The notes: generated from the letters alone by a model not told the origin. A DNA stretch of 64,000 bases from Alkalihalobacillus trypoxylicola (GCF_001590785.1 NZ_LTAO01000001.1:310001-374000), one strand, 5' to 3'. Counted from the first letter of the stretch, positions 8,756 through 18,829 are shown. Program-made: numbers and translations.

Positions 8756-9890
8756 GCTGGTAACCCTCCAACAATTTTTCGATTAAAAAAGAAGGTGTAG
8801 CTTCAATTAAATCATCAGGTACATTTTGTCCGTTACTAATATAAGCGATTCCTTTATTTTGCTCCAAAGGAAGATTGATCATTGCACCATATGTTGAGGT
8901 TTCGTCCATTTTTGTAAGAATTAACTGCTCGATTTCTATCATGGAAAATTGCTCGATAATTGCCGCTATATCATCATATTTTGATGTTAATGAAACAACT
9001 AAGCTCGTAGTAGCCTCCTCTTTAAAATCAATAATCGTACTCAGTTCCTTCACATAAAGAGGGTCTCTAAAATTTCTACCTGCTGTATCAATGATTACTA
9101 AATCATACTCAGCAAAGGCTTCTTTCGCTTTTTGCAAATCTTCTAAATTGTAGGCTACCTCTAATGGAATTTCTAAAATTTTCGCATAGGTTTTTAATTG
9201 CTCTACCGCCGCTATTCGGTACGTATCAGTTGTTATGAAGGCTACCTTTTTTTGCTGCTTAAGCGAGGTAATAGCTGCTATTTTGGCAATGGTCGTCGTT
9301 TTACCAACCCCTGTTGGCCCAACAATCTGTAAATATTTTTTATTAAATGTAAGTGGCTGTATTAAAGTGGCCTTCATTTTATCCTTTAAAAGCTGTTTTA
9401 ATTGATTGACAGCCTCTTCATTCGTAACCGTTTTTGCATCATCTTTTAAAAACGAACCCTTGACTAATTCATAGATAAGAGACTCTCTAATTGCCTCCGT
9501 AACACCCTGCTTACTTAAAAAAGTAGAAAGAGATTGAAATGGTTCAGGATATTCTTGCTTAGCATTAGGCTTCTTTAATGTTTGTACCATCTCTTTTAAT
9601 GAATGTAATTCTTGCAGTAAAGCATGGTCTTGCTTTTGAGTCACTTGAATAGGTTTCGCTTCAAGCGGCTTAATCTGGGGTTTTTTTTCTATTTCTTTCA
9701 CAGCTTTTATTTTTTTGGGCTCTGGATCAACCGCTACAATTACTTCTAGTTTCTTTTTTGTGAAAAACCCTAGAAAACCACCTGTTTGAATTTCCTTTGA
9801 GTGGAGAATAACCGCATCGTTACCCAAATCATCCTTGACCTTTTCTTTAGCCTCAGATAATGAATTTACTAAGTATTTTTTTATCTTCAT
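8748..9890 (-). CDS. flhF: SRP-type GTPase FlhF
   Basis: Signal-recognition-particle-family GTPase that marks the site of flagellar assembly. The N-terminal basic B domain (about 1-120) is followed by the NG domain: P-loop [34 protein letters not shown] and TKMDETSTYG are all present. 380 residues, typical. Its ATG overlaps the flhA stop by 4 bp and its stop overlaps flhG, so the flhA-flhF-flhG trio is translationally coupled. Confidence 0.95.
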   Translation of the reverse strand: MKIKKYLVNSLSEAKEKVKDDLGNDAVILHSKEIQTGGFLGFFTKKKLEVIVAVDPEPKKIKAVKEIEKKPQIKPLEAKPIQVTQKQDHALLQELHSLKEMVQTLKKPNAKQEYPEPFQSLSTFLSKQGVTEAIRESLIYELVKGSFLKDDAKTVTNEEAVNQLKQLLKDKMKATLIQPLTFNKKYLQIVGPTGVGKTTTIAKIAAITSLKQQKKVAFITTDTYRIAAVEQLKTYAKILEIPLEVAYNLEDLQKAKEAFAEYDLVIIDTAGRNFRDPLYVKELSTIIDFKEEATTSLVVSLTSKYDDIAAIIEQFSMIEIEQLILTKMDETSTYGAMINLPLEQNKGIAYISNGQNVPDDLIEATPSFLIEKLLEGYQHA

Positions 9891-11926
9891 GATGGATTCA
9901 CCACCCCAACGCTTTGTACTTCTACATTTGCTTCTAGTTCGTTATATGACAAAATTGGAATTTGTGGTAAATAGCGTTCTAGCATTTGCCTCACATACAT
10001 TCTTACAGCTGGAGAGCAAAGAATGATTGGCATTTGCCCCATTTGTGATAGTCTTTCTGTTTCTTCCATTGTTGCTTGTAAAATGAGCTGCGAATCGTTT
10101 GGATCTAGTGAAACAAAATTACCATGCTCTGTTTGCTGAATCCCATCGGCAATTTTCTTTTCAACCGAACCGCTTAATGTAATCACATACAATGGCTCTC
10201 CAGGTGTTGAAACCTGTTTTGTAATTTGACGAGCTAGCGATTGACGTACATATTCTGTAATTAAATTCATATCCTTAGACATCGGACCATAATCGGCTAA
10301 GGTTTCAAATATAATAGGTAGATTTCGAATCGAAATATTCTCTTTTAATAGATTCTTTAATACTTTTTGAATTTCTCCAACAGACAAGTGATTAGGAGTT
10401 ATTTCCTCAACTAATGCTGGATAAGTTTCTTTTAAATGATCAATCAATTGCTTCGTTTCTTGACGACCTAACAACTCATATGCATGTCGTTTAATCACTT
10501 CTGTTAAATGGGTAGAAACAACAGATGGCGGGTCTACAACGGTATAACCTGAAAGCTCTGCCTGTTCCTTCATCTCCTCCGATATCCAAATTGCAGGTAA
10601 ACCAAAAGCTGGCTCGATTGTTTCAATACCAACGATTGATTCGTCTTCGACCCCTGGACTCATCGCCATATAATGATCTAAGAGTAACTCACCTTTTGCG
10701 ACTTCATTACCTTTAAGCTTAATCGTATATTCATTTGGTTGAAGCTGAATATTGTCACGAATCCGAATGACAGGAACGACCATACCTAGCTCTAATGCTA
10801 ATTGTCGACGAATCATTACGACCCGATCTAGTAAATCTCCTCCTTGATTCGTATCAGCTAACGGTATTAAACCATAACCAAACTCAAATTCAATTGGATC
10901 GATCTGTAATAAACTAACTACACTTTCAGGTGACTTGATATCCTCTTCTTCTTCCTCTGAATCGGTAGCCGCTATTTCTTGCTCATTTGTCTTCTTCTCC
11001 ATTTTTGAGAGCTGGTAGCCTCCAATTGCCAATAGAGCGGCAATCGGTAAGGTAATCCATTTATCTATTGGTGTAACAAGACCTAATAATAAAATAGTCG
11101 CAGCCGCAACATATAACATTTTTGGAAAAGCGAGTAATTGTGTAGCAATGTCCTCCCCAAGATTTCCACTTGACGATGCTCTTGTTACAATAATTCCAGT
11201 TGCTGTAGAAATGAGTAATGCAGGAATTTGTGAAACTAGACCGTCACCAATTGTTAATACTGTGTACGTCGTAGCTGCTGTTCCTAAATCCATTCCCATT
11301 TGCATCATTCCAATAATTAAACCAAAAATCATTGAGATGAATACAATGACTATACTAGCAATGGCATCCCCTTTAACGAATTTACTTGCTCCGTCCATCG
11401 CTCCATAAAAGTCGGCTTCTTTTTCAATTCTCTCACGGCGATTTTTGGCTTCTTGATCAGAGATGAGACCTGCATTTAAATCAGCATCAATACTCATTTG
11501 CTTACCTGGCATTGCGTCTAACGTAAATCTAGCTCCAACCTCTGAAACCCTTTCGGCACCTTTTGTAATAACAATAAATTGAATAAGAACAATAACCATA
11601 AACACGACAAACCCTACAAGCGCATTTCCTCCCACAACATAATTACCAAATGTATCAATGACATTACCTGCATCTGCATTTGATAGAATAGACCTAATGG
11701 TCGAGACGTTTAACCCAATTCGAAATAATGTCACAAGTAATAATAGCGTAGGAAAAATAGAAAATTGCAGTGAATCCTTAGTACTCATCGCTACTAATAT
11801 AATAATAAGAGAGAGAGAAATATTTGTAATGATAAGGAAGTCTATCAATGTAGTTGGTAAAGGAATAATTAACATAATTACAATAAAAATGACACCTATT
11901 AAAACGGACAATTCTCTTATTTTCAC
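9887..11926 (-). CDS. flhA: flagellar type III export gate protein FlhA
   Basis: 679-residue export-gate subunit. The N-terminal half has about eight membrane helices (first at about 9-45) and the conserved cytoplasmic FHIPEP-type loop region around KQMSIDADLNAGLISDQEAKNRRERIEKE is clear by its parts GKQMSIDADL and EADFYGAMDGASKFVKGDA. The C-terminal cytosolic domain (from about 320) docks export chaperones and contains VVDPPSVVSTHLTE and the GLPAIWI segment. It converts proton motive force into export drive. Located after flhB with a 12-bp gap. Confidence 0.96.
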   Translation of the reverse strand: MKIRELSVLIGVIFIVIMLIIPLPTTLIDFLIITNISLSLIIILVAMSTKDSLQFSIFPTLLLLVTLFRIGLNVSTIRSILSNADAGNVIDTFGNYVVGGNALVGFVVFMVIVLIQFIVITKGAERVSEVGARFTLDAMPGKQMSIDADLNAGLISDQEAKNRRERIEKEADFYGAMDGASKFVKGDAIASIVIVFISMIFGLIIGMMQMGMDLGTAATTYTVLTIGDGLVSQIPALLISTATGIIVTRASSSGNLGEDIATQLLAFPKMLYVAAATILLLGLVTPIDKWITLPIAALLAIGGYQLSKMEKKTNEQEIAATDSEEEEEDIKSPESVVSLLQIDPIEFEFGYGLIPLADTNQGGDLLDRVVMIRRQLALELGMVVPVIRIRDNIQLQPNEYTIKLKGNEVAKGELLLDHYMAMSPGVEDESIVGIETIEPAFGLPAIWISEEMKEQAELSGYTVVDPPSVVSTHLTEVIKRHAYELLGRQETKQLIDHLKETYPALVEEITPNHLSVGEIQKVLKNLLKENISIRNLPIIFETLADYGPMSKDMNLITEYVRQSLARQITKQVSTPGEPLYVITLSGSVEKKIADGIQQTEHGNFVSLDPNDSQLILQATMEETERLSQMGQMPIILCSPAVRMYVRQMLERYLPQIPILSYNELEANVEVQSVGVVNPS

Positions 11927-11938
11927 AACACTCTCTCC

Positions 11939-13039
11939 TTAACTATTAACCTGTTTATTTTTCAAACGATAAACATAGGCTAAAACTTCTGCTATTGCTT
12001 TAAAAAGTTGCTCAGGTACCTGTTCGCCAATTTCAGCTTGACTATACAAAGCTCTAGCTAGCGGCTTGTTTTCGACCATAATGACATCATGGTCACTGGC
12101 TATTTTTTTTATTTTTTGTGCTAAGTAATCTACACCTTTTGCAACAATTATAGGGGCATCAGATTGGCTATCATCATATTTTAAAGCTACGGCAAAGTGG
12201 GTTGGATTCGTAATGACTACATCTGCCTTTGGAACTTCCTGCATCATCCTTTGCATCGCCATTTCCATTTGCTTTTGCTTTCTTTTAGATTTAATCCTAG
12301 GATCCCCCTCCATATTTTTATGTTCATCTTTGATGTCCTTTTTTGACATTCTCATTTGCTTTTCATTATCGTAACGTTGATATAAATAATCAGGTATGGA
12401 TAATAGTAGCAACAGTAGTGCTACCATTAAACCCATTTGAGCCGTTAAGGTAGCAATTAGTGCAAAACCGTCCAAAATCGATTTCTGGGAAATCTTCATC
12501 ACATCTTCTAAGTTAAACCATATGACTAAAAAAACAGCGAAACCTACAAATCCGATTTTCAATAACGATTTGCTTAATTCAACAATGGCTCTCACTGAAA
12601 AAATTCGTTTGAATCCCTTAATCGGGTCTATCTTTTTTAAATTAAATTTAAGTGGTTCACCCGTAAACAACGGCCCTACCTGAATATAACTGGCAAAAAT
12701 ACCAGCAACCATTGCTACTAGCATTATTGGTAAGAGCACAAGGGCTACTTGGGTGAGAATATCTAGAAACATGACACTTAAATTTGCACTCGTAATATTC
12801 ATTAGCAAATATTCTTGTAAGCTTTTTCTAAAGACATTAAAAATCATTTCGCCAAGCATCGAACCACCAAATATCCATAAAAACAAGAAAACAGCTAACA
12901 ATATCAAAGCGGTATTAACATCTGTACTTTTGGCAACCTGTCCCTTTTTCCTTGAATCCTGCCTTTTCTTGGGTGTTGCTTTTTCTGTTTTTTCATCAGC
13001 AAAATATTGTAAATTCATTGGTAAAAAATTCATAATCAT
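11939..13039 (-). CDS. flhB: flagellar export specificity switch protein FlhB
   Basis: Export-apparatus protein that switches substrate class from rod/hook to filament after self-cleavage. Four membrane helices (about 43-70, 92-120, 160-180, 197-217) precede the cytosolic domain. The autocleavage site NPTH is at residues 278-281 in VVITNPTHFAVALKY. N-terminal DEKTEKATPKKRQDSRKKGQ is the family signature. 366 residues. The start overlaps the fliR stop by 4 bp. A separate FlhB-like small protein, ylqH at 47852-48172, lacks the NPTH motif. Confidence 0.96.
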   Translation of the reverse strand: MIMNFLPMNLQYFADEKTEKATPKKRQDSRKKGQVAKSTDVNTALILLAVFLFLWIFGGSMLGEMIFNVFRKSLQEYLLMNITSANLSVMFLDILTQVALVLLPIMLVAMVAGIFASYIQVGPLFTGEPLKFNLKKIDPIKGFKRIFSVRAIVELSKSLLKIGFVGFAVFLVIWFNLEDVMKISQKSILDGFALIATLTAQMGLMVALLLLLLSIPDYLYQRYDNEKQMRMSKKDIKDEHKNMEGDPRIKSKRKQKQMEMAMQRMMQEVPKADVVITNPTHFAVALKYDDSQSDAPIIVAKGVDYLAQKIKKIASDHDVIMVENKPLARALYSQAEIGEQVPEQLFKAIAEVLAYVYRLKNKQVNS

Positions 13040-13812
13040 ACACCTCCAAGCAATTGCATAAGCGTCCGCATGACTATTGTGATTTCATTCATTAACCCTC
13101 GAACTAGCATAAAGAAAACACCTAAATACACCGATAATAATAAAAGTCCAACTAAAATTTTCAAGGGCATACCAACGACAAATACATTCATTTGAGGCAC
13201 TGAGCGTGACACCATTCCTAATGCTACATCGACTAAAAATAAGGAACCAACGATTGGAATGGCCATTTGAAAAGCAAACATAAACATGTAAGCAAAGCTT
13301 CTTGCTATAAATAGCAAGACATTTTCTTGACCGAATGGCAAAAATACTTGATCGATCGGGATAAACTGATAGCTATGATAAACTCCATCAATCAAAAGAT
13401 GATGACTATTTGTTGCCAGTAAAAAAAGAATCGTAAATGTATATAAATAACTCCCAATCAAAGGACTCTGCGCCCCCGTTTGAGGGTCAACCACATTCGC
13501 TATTAAAAAACCCATATTCATATCAATGAAACCACCAGCTGTTTGAACAGCATACAACATAATCGTTGCAATGAGTCCAACCATAAGCCCAACTAGAGCT
13601 TCCTTAATGATTAAAAAGAAGTAAGTGGTGTCAATGGCAATAATCGGATTATCTATTGTAAAAACCATAATCCATGCTAAAAAAATCGAAATACCGACTT
13701 TAAAGGTATTGGGAATCGTACGATGCCCATAGATTGGTAAAACAGCGATAAAAGCCAGGACTCTAACTAAAACTAATAAAAACGCGGGTAGCAATACAAT
13801 CCAATCAGCCAT
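13036..13812 (-). CDS. fliR: flagellar export protein FliR
   Basis: Membrane subunit of the export gate, helically assembled with FliP and FliQ. 258 residues, highly hydrophobic with about six membrane segments. Conserved GGFIDMNMGFLIANVVDPQTG region is present around residues 90-112, as is FAFQMAIPIVGSLFLVDVALG. The start codon overlaps the fliQ stop by a single base (TAATG), a coupling common in this gene set. Confidence 0.94.
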   Translation of the reverse strand: MADWIVLLPAFLLVLVRVLAFIAVLPIYGHRTIPNTFKVGISIFLAWIMVFTIDNPIIAIDTTYFFLIIKEALVGLMVGLIATIMLYAVQTAGGFIDMNMGFLIANVVDPQTGAQSPLIGSYLYTFTILFLLATNSHHLLIDGVYHSYQFIPIDQVFLPFGQENVLLFIARSFAYMFMFAFQMAIPIVGSLFLVDVALGMVSRSVPQMNVFVVGMPLKILVGLLLLSVYLGVFFMLVRGLMNEITIVMRTLMQLLGGV

Positions 13813-14081
13813 TATCCAATATACCGGTGAAGGTGATGAAAAATATTATAGGCAAAATCGGTTATTTGTGAGAGCATCCATGGACCAAATATGACTAATG
13901 CAACAAGAACTCCGACAATCTTTGGGATAAAAGCTAACGTTTGCTCTTGAATTTGCGTAGTCGCCTGAAAAATACTAACTAGTAGCCCTAGACCTAAAGC
14001 TACTAATAATAAAGGACCCGCTACTAATAACACAACCCAGACTCCATTTTCAGCTAGGCTAATGATAAATTCTGAGCTCAT
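13812..14081 (-). CDS. fliQ: flagellar export protein FliQ
   Basis: 89-residue two-helix membrane protein of the FliPQR export gate. Membrane segments at about 15-37 and 52-73, with the conserved ATTQIQEQTLAFIPKI linker between them. Length and position between fliP and fliR match the family exactly. Fifteen bases separate it from fliP. Confidence 0.95.
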   Translation of the reverse strand: MSSEFIISLAENGVWVVLLVAGPLLLVALGLGLLVSIFQATTQIQEQTLAFIPKIVGVLVALVIFGPWMLSQITDFAYNIFHHLHRYIG

Positions 14082-14096
14082 AAGAGCACCTACCTT

Positions 14097-14801
14097 TTAT
14101 CGAAAACTTAATAATAAAGACTCAACAATTAAATACCAACCATCTACGATAACAAATAATAAAATTTTAAATGGCAAAGCGATCATAACCGGAGGGAGCA
14201 TCATCATCCCCATTGACATTAGAACACTCGCCACAATCATATCAATGACCAGAAATGGAACAAAAATTAGAAAACCAATTTGAAAAGCTGTTTTTAATTC
14301 ACTAATTGCGAATGCAGGGATTAGGGAGGTCAAAGGAATATCATCCAATGATTCAGGTTGCTCAAGACCTGCATACCCCATAAATAAAGCTAAATCTTTT
14401 TCTCGTGTATGAGCTGCCATAAATTCCTTCATCGGAATAGCCGCTTCTTGAAAGGCTTCCTCTTGTGTTAATTCCCCATCCAAAAATGGGGTGAGAGCAC
14501 GATCATTTACCTCAGAGAAGATAGGTGCCATGATAAAAAAAGTTATAAATAAAGCAATCCCAATAAGTACCTGGTTAGGTGGCACTGACTGTGTCGCTAA
14601 CCCCTGTCTGACAAAAGAAAGAACGATAATAATTCTAGTAAATGAAGTCATCAGAATTAAAATCCCGGGAGCCAGTGAAAGCACGGTCAAAACTAATAAT
14701 AATTGCACGGTCGTAACAACGCTTGCTGGATCATCCGATAAAAAATCAAAATCCACACCAGGAAAGGATATTAAATTAGGTGTAATCAAAAACTCAATCA
14801 T
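14097..14801 (-). CDS. fliP: flagellar export protein FliP
   Basis: Core export-gate subunit. Signatures TSFTRIIIVLSFVRQGLATQ and PPNQVLIGIALFITFFIM are present, as are FAISELKTAFQIGFLIFVPF and DMIVASVLMSMGMMMLPP. 234 residues with an N-terminal hydrophobic segment and four membrane helices. The ATG overlaps the fliO stop by 4 bp. Function is formation of the periplasm-facing channel through which rod, hook and filament proteins pass. Confidence 0.96.
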   Translation of the reverse strand: MIEFLITPNLISFPGVDFDFLSDDPASVVTTVQLLLVLTVLSLAPGILILMTSFTRIIIVLSFVRQGLATQSVPPNQVLIGIALFITFFIMAPIFSEVNDRALTPFLDGELTQEEAFQEAAIPMKEFMAAHTREKDLALFMGYAGLEQPESLDDIPLTSLIPAFAISELKTAFQIGFLIFVPFLVIDMIVASVLMSMGMMMLPPVMIALPFKILLFVIVDGWYLIVESLLLSFR

Positions 14802-15523
14802 TTATTATTTCTCTCCTTCACCTTTTCATGAAGCTCATTTTGTGAGGATGTTATTTGGGTTAATTGGTTATTCAAAAGCTGTTTAAATTGATTTCTATCA
14901 GACGTTTTGTCATTATTTAGATTTTCTTCGTTGCCTTTTTGGAGCTTTTTCTTTAACCACCCAAAACCCGTTTGAACTGTTTGATCCACACCATTTTCCA
15001 ATTGGGATTCATGTTGCTTTAATATCTGTTCCACTTCATCTTCATTTTCGATTTCCTTTAACAGTTGAATTGAGTCACCTACTCCAACGATGAATAAACG
15101 ATCACCAATTCTTACTAACTGAATGGAACGATTAGAGCCTAAAGGAACTCCTCCAATATTTTGCATGTAATGATTGGAACGATACACCTGTGTCTTTTTG
15201 TTAATAAAACGAAGTCCAAAATAAATAAGAAAGATGACAAAGGCAAAAGCTCCAATTAACTTTAATAATGAGAAAAAAATATTTTGGTTAGAGAGCCCTA
15301 CCATATCTTCATTTTCATCCTGAAATGGAGTGGTCTCCGTGTCATTTTCAGAGTCATTGGGAGTTTGATTCTCTTCTTCCACAAGCTCTTCACTTTCAGC
15401 TTGTCTTTCTTTCAAAGATTCATTTACCATTTTATTGCTCTCTTCAGCAATAGCTGATGGAATGTTGATGCCGGTTAACATAATGATAACCAGACACATC
15501 ATTACCGTTTTTCGGATTACCAC
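14798..15523 (-). CDS. fliO: flagellar biosynthetic protein FliO/FliZ
   Basis: 241-residue FliO-family protein (called FliZ in B. subtilis) that helps FliP assemble. An N-terminal hydrophobic signal-like segment (about 5-25) is followed by an acidic extracytoplasmic region rich in Glu and Asp, then a membrane helix at about 84-106 and the conserved cytoplasmic FliO part containing GGVPLGSNRSIQLVRIGDRL and FIVGVGDSIQLLKEI. The tail is variable and charged, as usual. It lies between cheY and fliP in the standard order. Confidence 0.88.
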   Translation of the reverse strand: MVIRKTVMMCLVIIMLTGINIPSAIAEESNKMVNESLKERQAESEELVEEENQTPNDSENDTETTPFQDENEDMVGLSNQNIFFSLLKLIGAFAFVIFLIYFGLRFINKKTQVYRSNHYMQNIGGVPLGSNRSIQLVRIGDRLFIVGVGDSIQLLKEIENEDEVEQILKQHESQLENGVDQTVQTGFGWLKKKLQKGNEENLNNDKTSDRNQFKQLLNNQLTQITSSQNELHEKVKERNNK

Positions 15524-15551
15524 GAAGTGCCACTCCTTATTTACGCATTTA

Positions 15552-15914
15552 CTAACTTAATGTCTTTTGAATTGCTTCTAATACACGATCTGCTTGGAAA
15601 GGCTTGACAATAAAATCCTTTGCACCAGCTTGAATGGCATCAATAACCATAGATTGCTGTCCCATTGCTGAACACATAATAATTTTAGCAGCAGAATTGA
15701 TTTCTCTAATTTCTTTTAAAGCAGCAATTCCATCCTTTTCAGGCATCGTAATATCCATTGTTACTAAATCTGGAGATAATTCTTTATACTTTTCAACCGC
15801 TTCTACTCCATCGCTCGCTTCTCCAACAACGTTATAGCCACCTTTGATTAAAATATCCTTAATCATCATTCTCATAAAGGCTGCATCGTCTACAATTAAA
15901 ACTTTACTCGCCAT
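15552..15914 (-). CDS. cheY: chemotaxis response regulator CheY
   Basis: Single-domain receiver, 120 residues, that binds the flagellar switch when phosphorylated. Acidic pair in IVDDAAFMR, phospho-acceptor Asp54 in VTMDITMPEKDG, the switch Ser in CSAMG and Lys in FIVKPFQ are all intact. In Bacillus, CheY-P promotes counterclockwise rotation (running). It is normally phosphorylated by CheA, whose gene is not in this window. Position between fliO and fliY is conserved. Confidence 0.96.
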   Translation of the reverse strand: MASKVLIVDDAAFMRMMIKDILIKGGYNVVGEASDGVEAVEKYKELSPDLVTMDITMPEKDGIAALKEIREINSAAKIIMCSAMGQQSMVIDAIQAGAKDFIVKPFQADRVLEAIQKTLS

Positions 15915-15945
15915 TCTAACTATCCCAACCCTTTCTACGATATAT

Positions 15946-17127
15946 TTATTTTAAATTACGTACTCTTTCCTCTTGACTGATAATATCGGTCACCCGTACT
16001 CCGAAGTTTTCATCAATAACGACTACTTCGCCTTTCGCCACTAGCTTACGGTTGACTAGTATATCTACAGGCTCCCCTGCTAGTTTATCTAATTCAATAA
16101 TGGAGCCTTGAGTAAATTCTAAAATATCTTTAATTGAACGTTTCGTGCGCCCTAATTCTACCGTGACTTGTAGGGGAATATCTAAAAGCATATTCAAATT
16201 TTGTGATTCGGCATCTGATAATGAAGGTGTATCAAAATCAGTAAAAGCTGCTCTTTGAACATTGGCATTCCTCATATGTACATTTTGATTTAATGAAGGA
16301 GATTCTTGGTATACAGGAGCACGTTCAGATTCTATTTGTCTATTCACAGGCTGTGACATAGAAATCGACGGTTCTGGTGTTTCTTCCAATACTTCCTCAG
16401 AATAAAGAGATTCTGTATTTTGAGCAGGACTTTCTTCATAAGAAGCACTAGGATTCATTAAATCTTCTACTAATTTTTTAGCAAAAGAAACAGAGACAAG
16501 CTGCATAATCTTTGAATCAATTAATTCTCCCACTTTTAAACGAAATGATATTTGAACTAAAATATCTTCTTGTGGTAAATGATTAACACCCTTGTTCTCT
16601 TTAATATCCATTAAATCAATACTAGGAGGAGAGATATCTACTTTCTTATTAAAGATGGTAGACATCGAAGTTGAAGCCGAACCCATCATTTGATTCATTG
16701 ATTCTTGAACTGCACTTAAATGCATTTCTGTTAATTCTTCTTGTTCGACTCCTTCTCCACCTAGCATTAAATCAGCAATAATAGAAGCATCCTTTGTATG
16801 AATAACGAGAAGGTTCATCCCTTCGAATCCCTCTGTATACTCAACATGTATTGCTACATGAGGCTTAGGAAATTCTTCTGGTAAATTCTTTTTTTCTATT
16901 AAACTAAGTTCTGGAGTCGTAATATCGACTTTTTGATTTAATAAGGTTGAAAGAGCTGTTGCAGCACTACCAAAGGAAATATTCCCAATTTCACCTAAGG
17001 CGTCCTTTTCAATATCTGATAAATAATCGGTAACTTTTAAGTCACCTGCTTCATCAGTTGAATCATCATCTCCAATACCTTGTAACAAAGCATTGATTTC
17101 ATCTTGGGAAAGCATATCATCATTCAT
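15946..17127 (-). CDS. fliY: flagellar switch phosphatase FliY
   Basis: 393-residue switch protein combining three parts: an N-terminal CheY-P-binding peptide (MLSQDEINALLQG), a CheC-like phosphatase domain with two E-x-x-N type helices (EIGNISFGSAATALS and AVQESMNQMMGSAS), and a C-terminal FliN/SpoA domain (VTVELGRTKRSIKDILEF, through DILVNRKLVAKGEVVVID). A variable linker (about 225-300) separates the last two. It forms the C ring with FliM and FliG and removes phosphate from CheY-P. The start overlaps the fliM stop by 8 bp. Confidence 0.95.
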   Translation of the reverse strand: MNDDMLSQDEINALLQGIGDDDSTDEAGDLKVTDYLSDIEKDALGEIGNISFGSAATALSTLLNQKVDITTPELSLIEKKNLPEEFPKPHVAIHVEYTEGFEGMNLLVIHTKDASIIADLMLGGEGVEQEELTEMHLSAVQESMNQMMGSASTSMSTIFNKKVDISPPSIDLMDIKENKGVNHLPQEDILVQISFRLKVGELIDSKIMQLVSVSFAKKLVEDLMNPSASYEESPAQNTESLYSEEVLEETPEPSISMSQPVNRQIESERAPVYQESPSLNQNVHMRNANVQRAAFTDFDTPSLSDAESQNLNMLLDIPLQVTVELGRTKRSIKDILEFTQGSIIELDKLAGEPVDILVNRKLVAKGEVVVIDENFGVRVTDIISQEERVRNLK

Positions 17128-18112
17128 TCGTGTCGGCCTCCTCCATTTTTTCTGTTATTTGAACAGCCATTTTATTTTTCACTTTTCCTGGTTGAGCCAA
17201 GAATTTCTCCTCTCCTCCAACATACACAGTTAAAGGCTTTTGAATAGCTTGGTTCAATGTAATAATATCTCCTTCAGACAGCTGTAAAAATTCCTCAATC
17301 GTTATTGATGCCTGACCCAATTGAGCTTGTACCAATAACGGAGCTTTTCTAACATTCGTTTGCAAACTATTAAATTCACTTGGTTTTCTTTCACGCTTTT
17401 TCTCTTGCATCCAATAATGCAATGATAGCTTTGGTAGTACCTCTTCTAGTACAACATGAGGTAAACAAATATTAATCATTCCAGATGTTTCAGCAATGGT
17501 AGTTGATAGTGAAATGACCACTACTGTTTCATTCGGAGATACCATTTGCAAAAATTGAGGGTTCACTTCCAAATCTTCCATCTGTGTATCTAATTCAACA
17601 ACAGATGACCAAGCCTCCTCAAAGCTTTCTAACGTTCTTTGAAAAAGCTGTGACATAATTCTAGTCTCAATTTCAGTTAAACTATCCACTTTATTGACAC
17701 TAATACCTTTACCACCTAATAAGCGATCTAGCATGGCATACGCAACATTTGGGTTGACTTCCATAATGAATCGTCCATCTAGGGGTTGCGGTTGAAATAC
17801 ATTTAATATCGTCATCTTTGGAATGGAACGGACAAATTCTTCGTAAGGAAGCTGATCAACCGAAGTGACTGATATTTGGACAAATGTTCTTAATTGTGCC
17901 GAAAAGAAGGTTGTGAGTAATCTCGCGAAATTCTCATGAATTCTTGTTAAACTCCTAATCTGATCCTTTGAGAACCGAAGAGCTCTTTTGAAATCATAAA
18001 CTTTCACCTTTTTTTCTAACTCTTCTTTTTTTAATTCTTCTGCATCCATTTCTCCTGTAGATATTGCCGATAATAAGGCATCTATTTCACCTTGTGATAA
18101 TACATCAGCCAT
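17120..18112 (-). CDS. fliM: flagellar motor switch protein FliM
   Basis: C-ring component that receives CheY-P. N-terminal CheY-binding peptide VLSQGEIDALLSAI is clear; the middle domain includes FAQLRTFVQ-like and GGKGISVNKVDSLTEIE segments and the C-terminal SpoA domain contains VQAQLGQASITIEEFLQLSEG. 330 residues, standard. Located between fliL and fliY as in B. subtilis. Confidence 0.95.
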   Translation of the reverse strand: MADVLSQGEIDALLSAISTGEMDAEELKKEELEKKVKVYDFKRALRFSKDQIRSLTRIHENFARLLTTFFSAQLRTFVQISVTSVDQLPYEEFVRSIPKMTILNVFQPQPLDGRFIMEVNPNVAYAMLDRLLGGKGISVNKVDSLTEIETRIMSQLFQRTLESFEEAWSSVVELDTQMEDLEVNPQFLQMVSPNETVVVISLSTTIAETSGMINICLPHVVLEEVLPKLSLHYWMQEKKRERKPSEFNSLQTNVRKAPLLVQAQLGQASITIEEFLQLSEGDIITLNQAIQKPLTVYVGGEEKFLAQPGKVKNKMAVQITEKMEEADTNE

Positions 18113-18156
18113 ATTTTCACCTCACAATCCTGCCACTCGTTCTAAAAAATTATTTT

Positions 18157-18591
18157 TTACTGAATAACCCAACTGGTCGCATAAACCTTAATTGCTTCTC
18201 CCTCACTTAGAAAATCATTAATATCAGACTGAATTTGTAATTCAACTTCCTCAATACTCGTTGAACCAGATAGCTCTGAAGGGTTGATTTCAGAAAGTGT
18301 GTGGATAATCAAATTATTCACTTGAAAGTCTCTTTTTTCTAATTCTTCTACTGCTTCTTTCGAATTCAATTGAATATAAAAACTTGCTTTAATGTATCCA
18401 TTATTGGAATTCAAATTGGTAATAATATCTTCTGTTGTATAAGCTCTTTCAATCAATTGATCAAGCGAATAGTCTTCCTCTGCTAACGTTTCATTCGTAA
18501 ACTGATTCAATATAACTAGTGCAGCCACTCCTACTAAAATTAAGGCTAGGAGAAAGACCAATAAAATATTGGCCATTTTACTCTTCACCAT
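18157..18591 (-). CDS. fliL: flagellar basal body-associated protein FliL
   Basis: 144-residue single-pass membrane protein with an N-terminal helix (about 7-30) and an extracytoplasmic domain, matching FliL, which surrounds stator units and supports motor torque. The domain has the expected mixed alpha/beta pattern with [13 protein letters not shown] and the C-terminal [11 protein letters not shown] end. The start overlaps the swrD stop by 14 bp, suggesting coupling. It lies before fliM in the usual order. Confidence 0.9.
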   Translation of the reverse strand: MVKSKMANILLVFLLALILVGVAALVILNQFTNETLAEEDYSLDQLIERAYTTEDIITNLNSNNGYIKASFYIQLNSKEAVEELEKRDFQVNNLIIHTLSEINPSELSGSTSIEEVELQIQSDINDFLSEGEAIKVYATSWVIQ

Positions 18592-18829
18592 CTTCTTGAC
18601 CCTCCATTTCCTTCAGAATCCCTTTTATACCAATCATCTCTAAGCATTCATTTATTTTTTCTTCTACTAGAGAAATTTCGTCTTTGACAACGAGCTTTTT
18701 TCCATTTAAAAGCGTAATGGTTGTATCAGGAAAAGCTTCGATTTGCTCAATTAAAATGACATTTAAATAAAAAGTCTTTCCATTTAGCCGAGTTAATTCA
18801 ATCATTTTTATATGGGCTAGATCTTTCAT
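18578..18829 (-). CDS. swrD: SwrD/FlbD flagellar power protein
   Basis: FlbD-family small protein; in B. subtilis SwrD increases motor torque needed for swarming. The conserved core is [14 protein letters not shown] followed by [17 protein letters not shown]. Two starts are possible: ATG at 18829, which has AAAGGAG 8 nt upstream and adds the residues MKDLAHIK, or ATG at 18805, which gives the family N-terminus [10 protein letters not shown] perfect hairpin (18814-18836) lies between the ribosome site and the second ATG and would bring them to 9-nt spacing if folded. Protein length is 83 or 75 residues. Confidence 0.88.
   Translation of the reverse strand: MKDLAHIKMIELTRLNGKTFYLNVILIEQIEAFPDTTITLLNGKKLVVKDEISLVEEKINECLEMIGIKGILKEMEGQEDGEE

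Noticed and set aside
10525-10716. Other plus-strand ORFs inside the fla/che operon
   Set aside because: Each is antisense to a well-supported flagellar gene and lacks its own signals.
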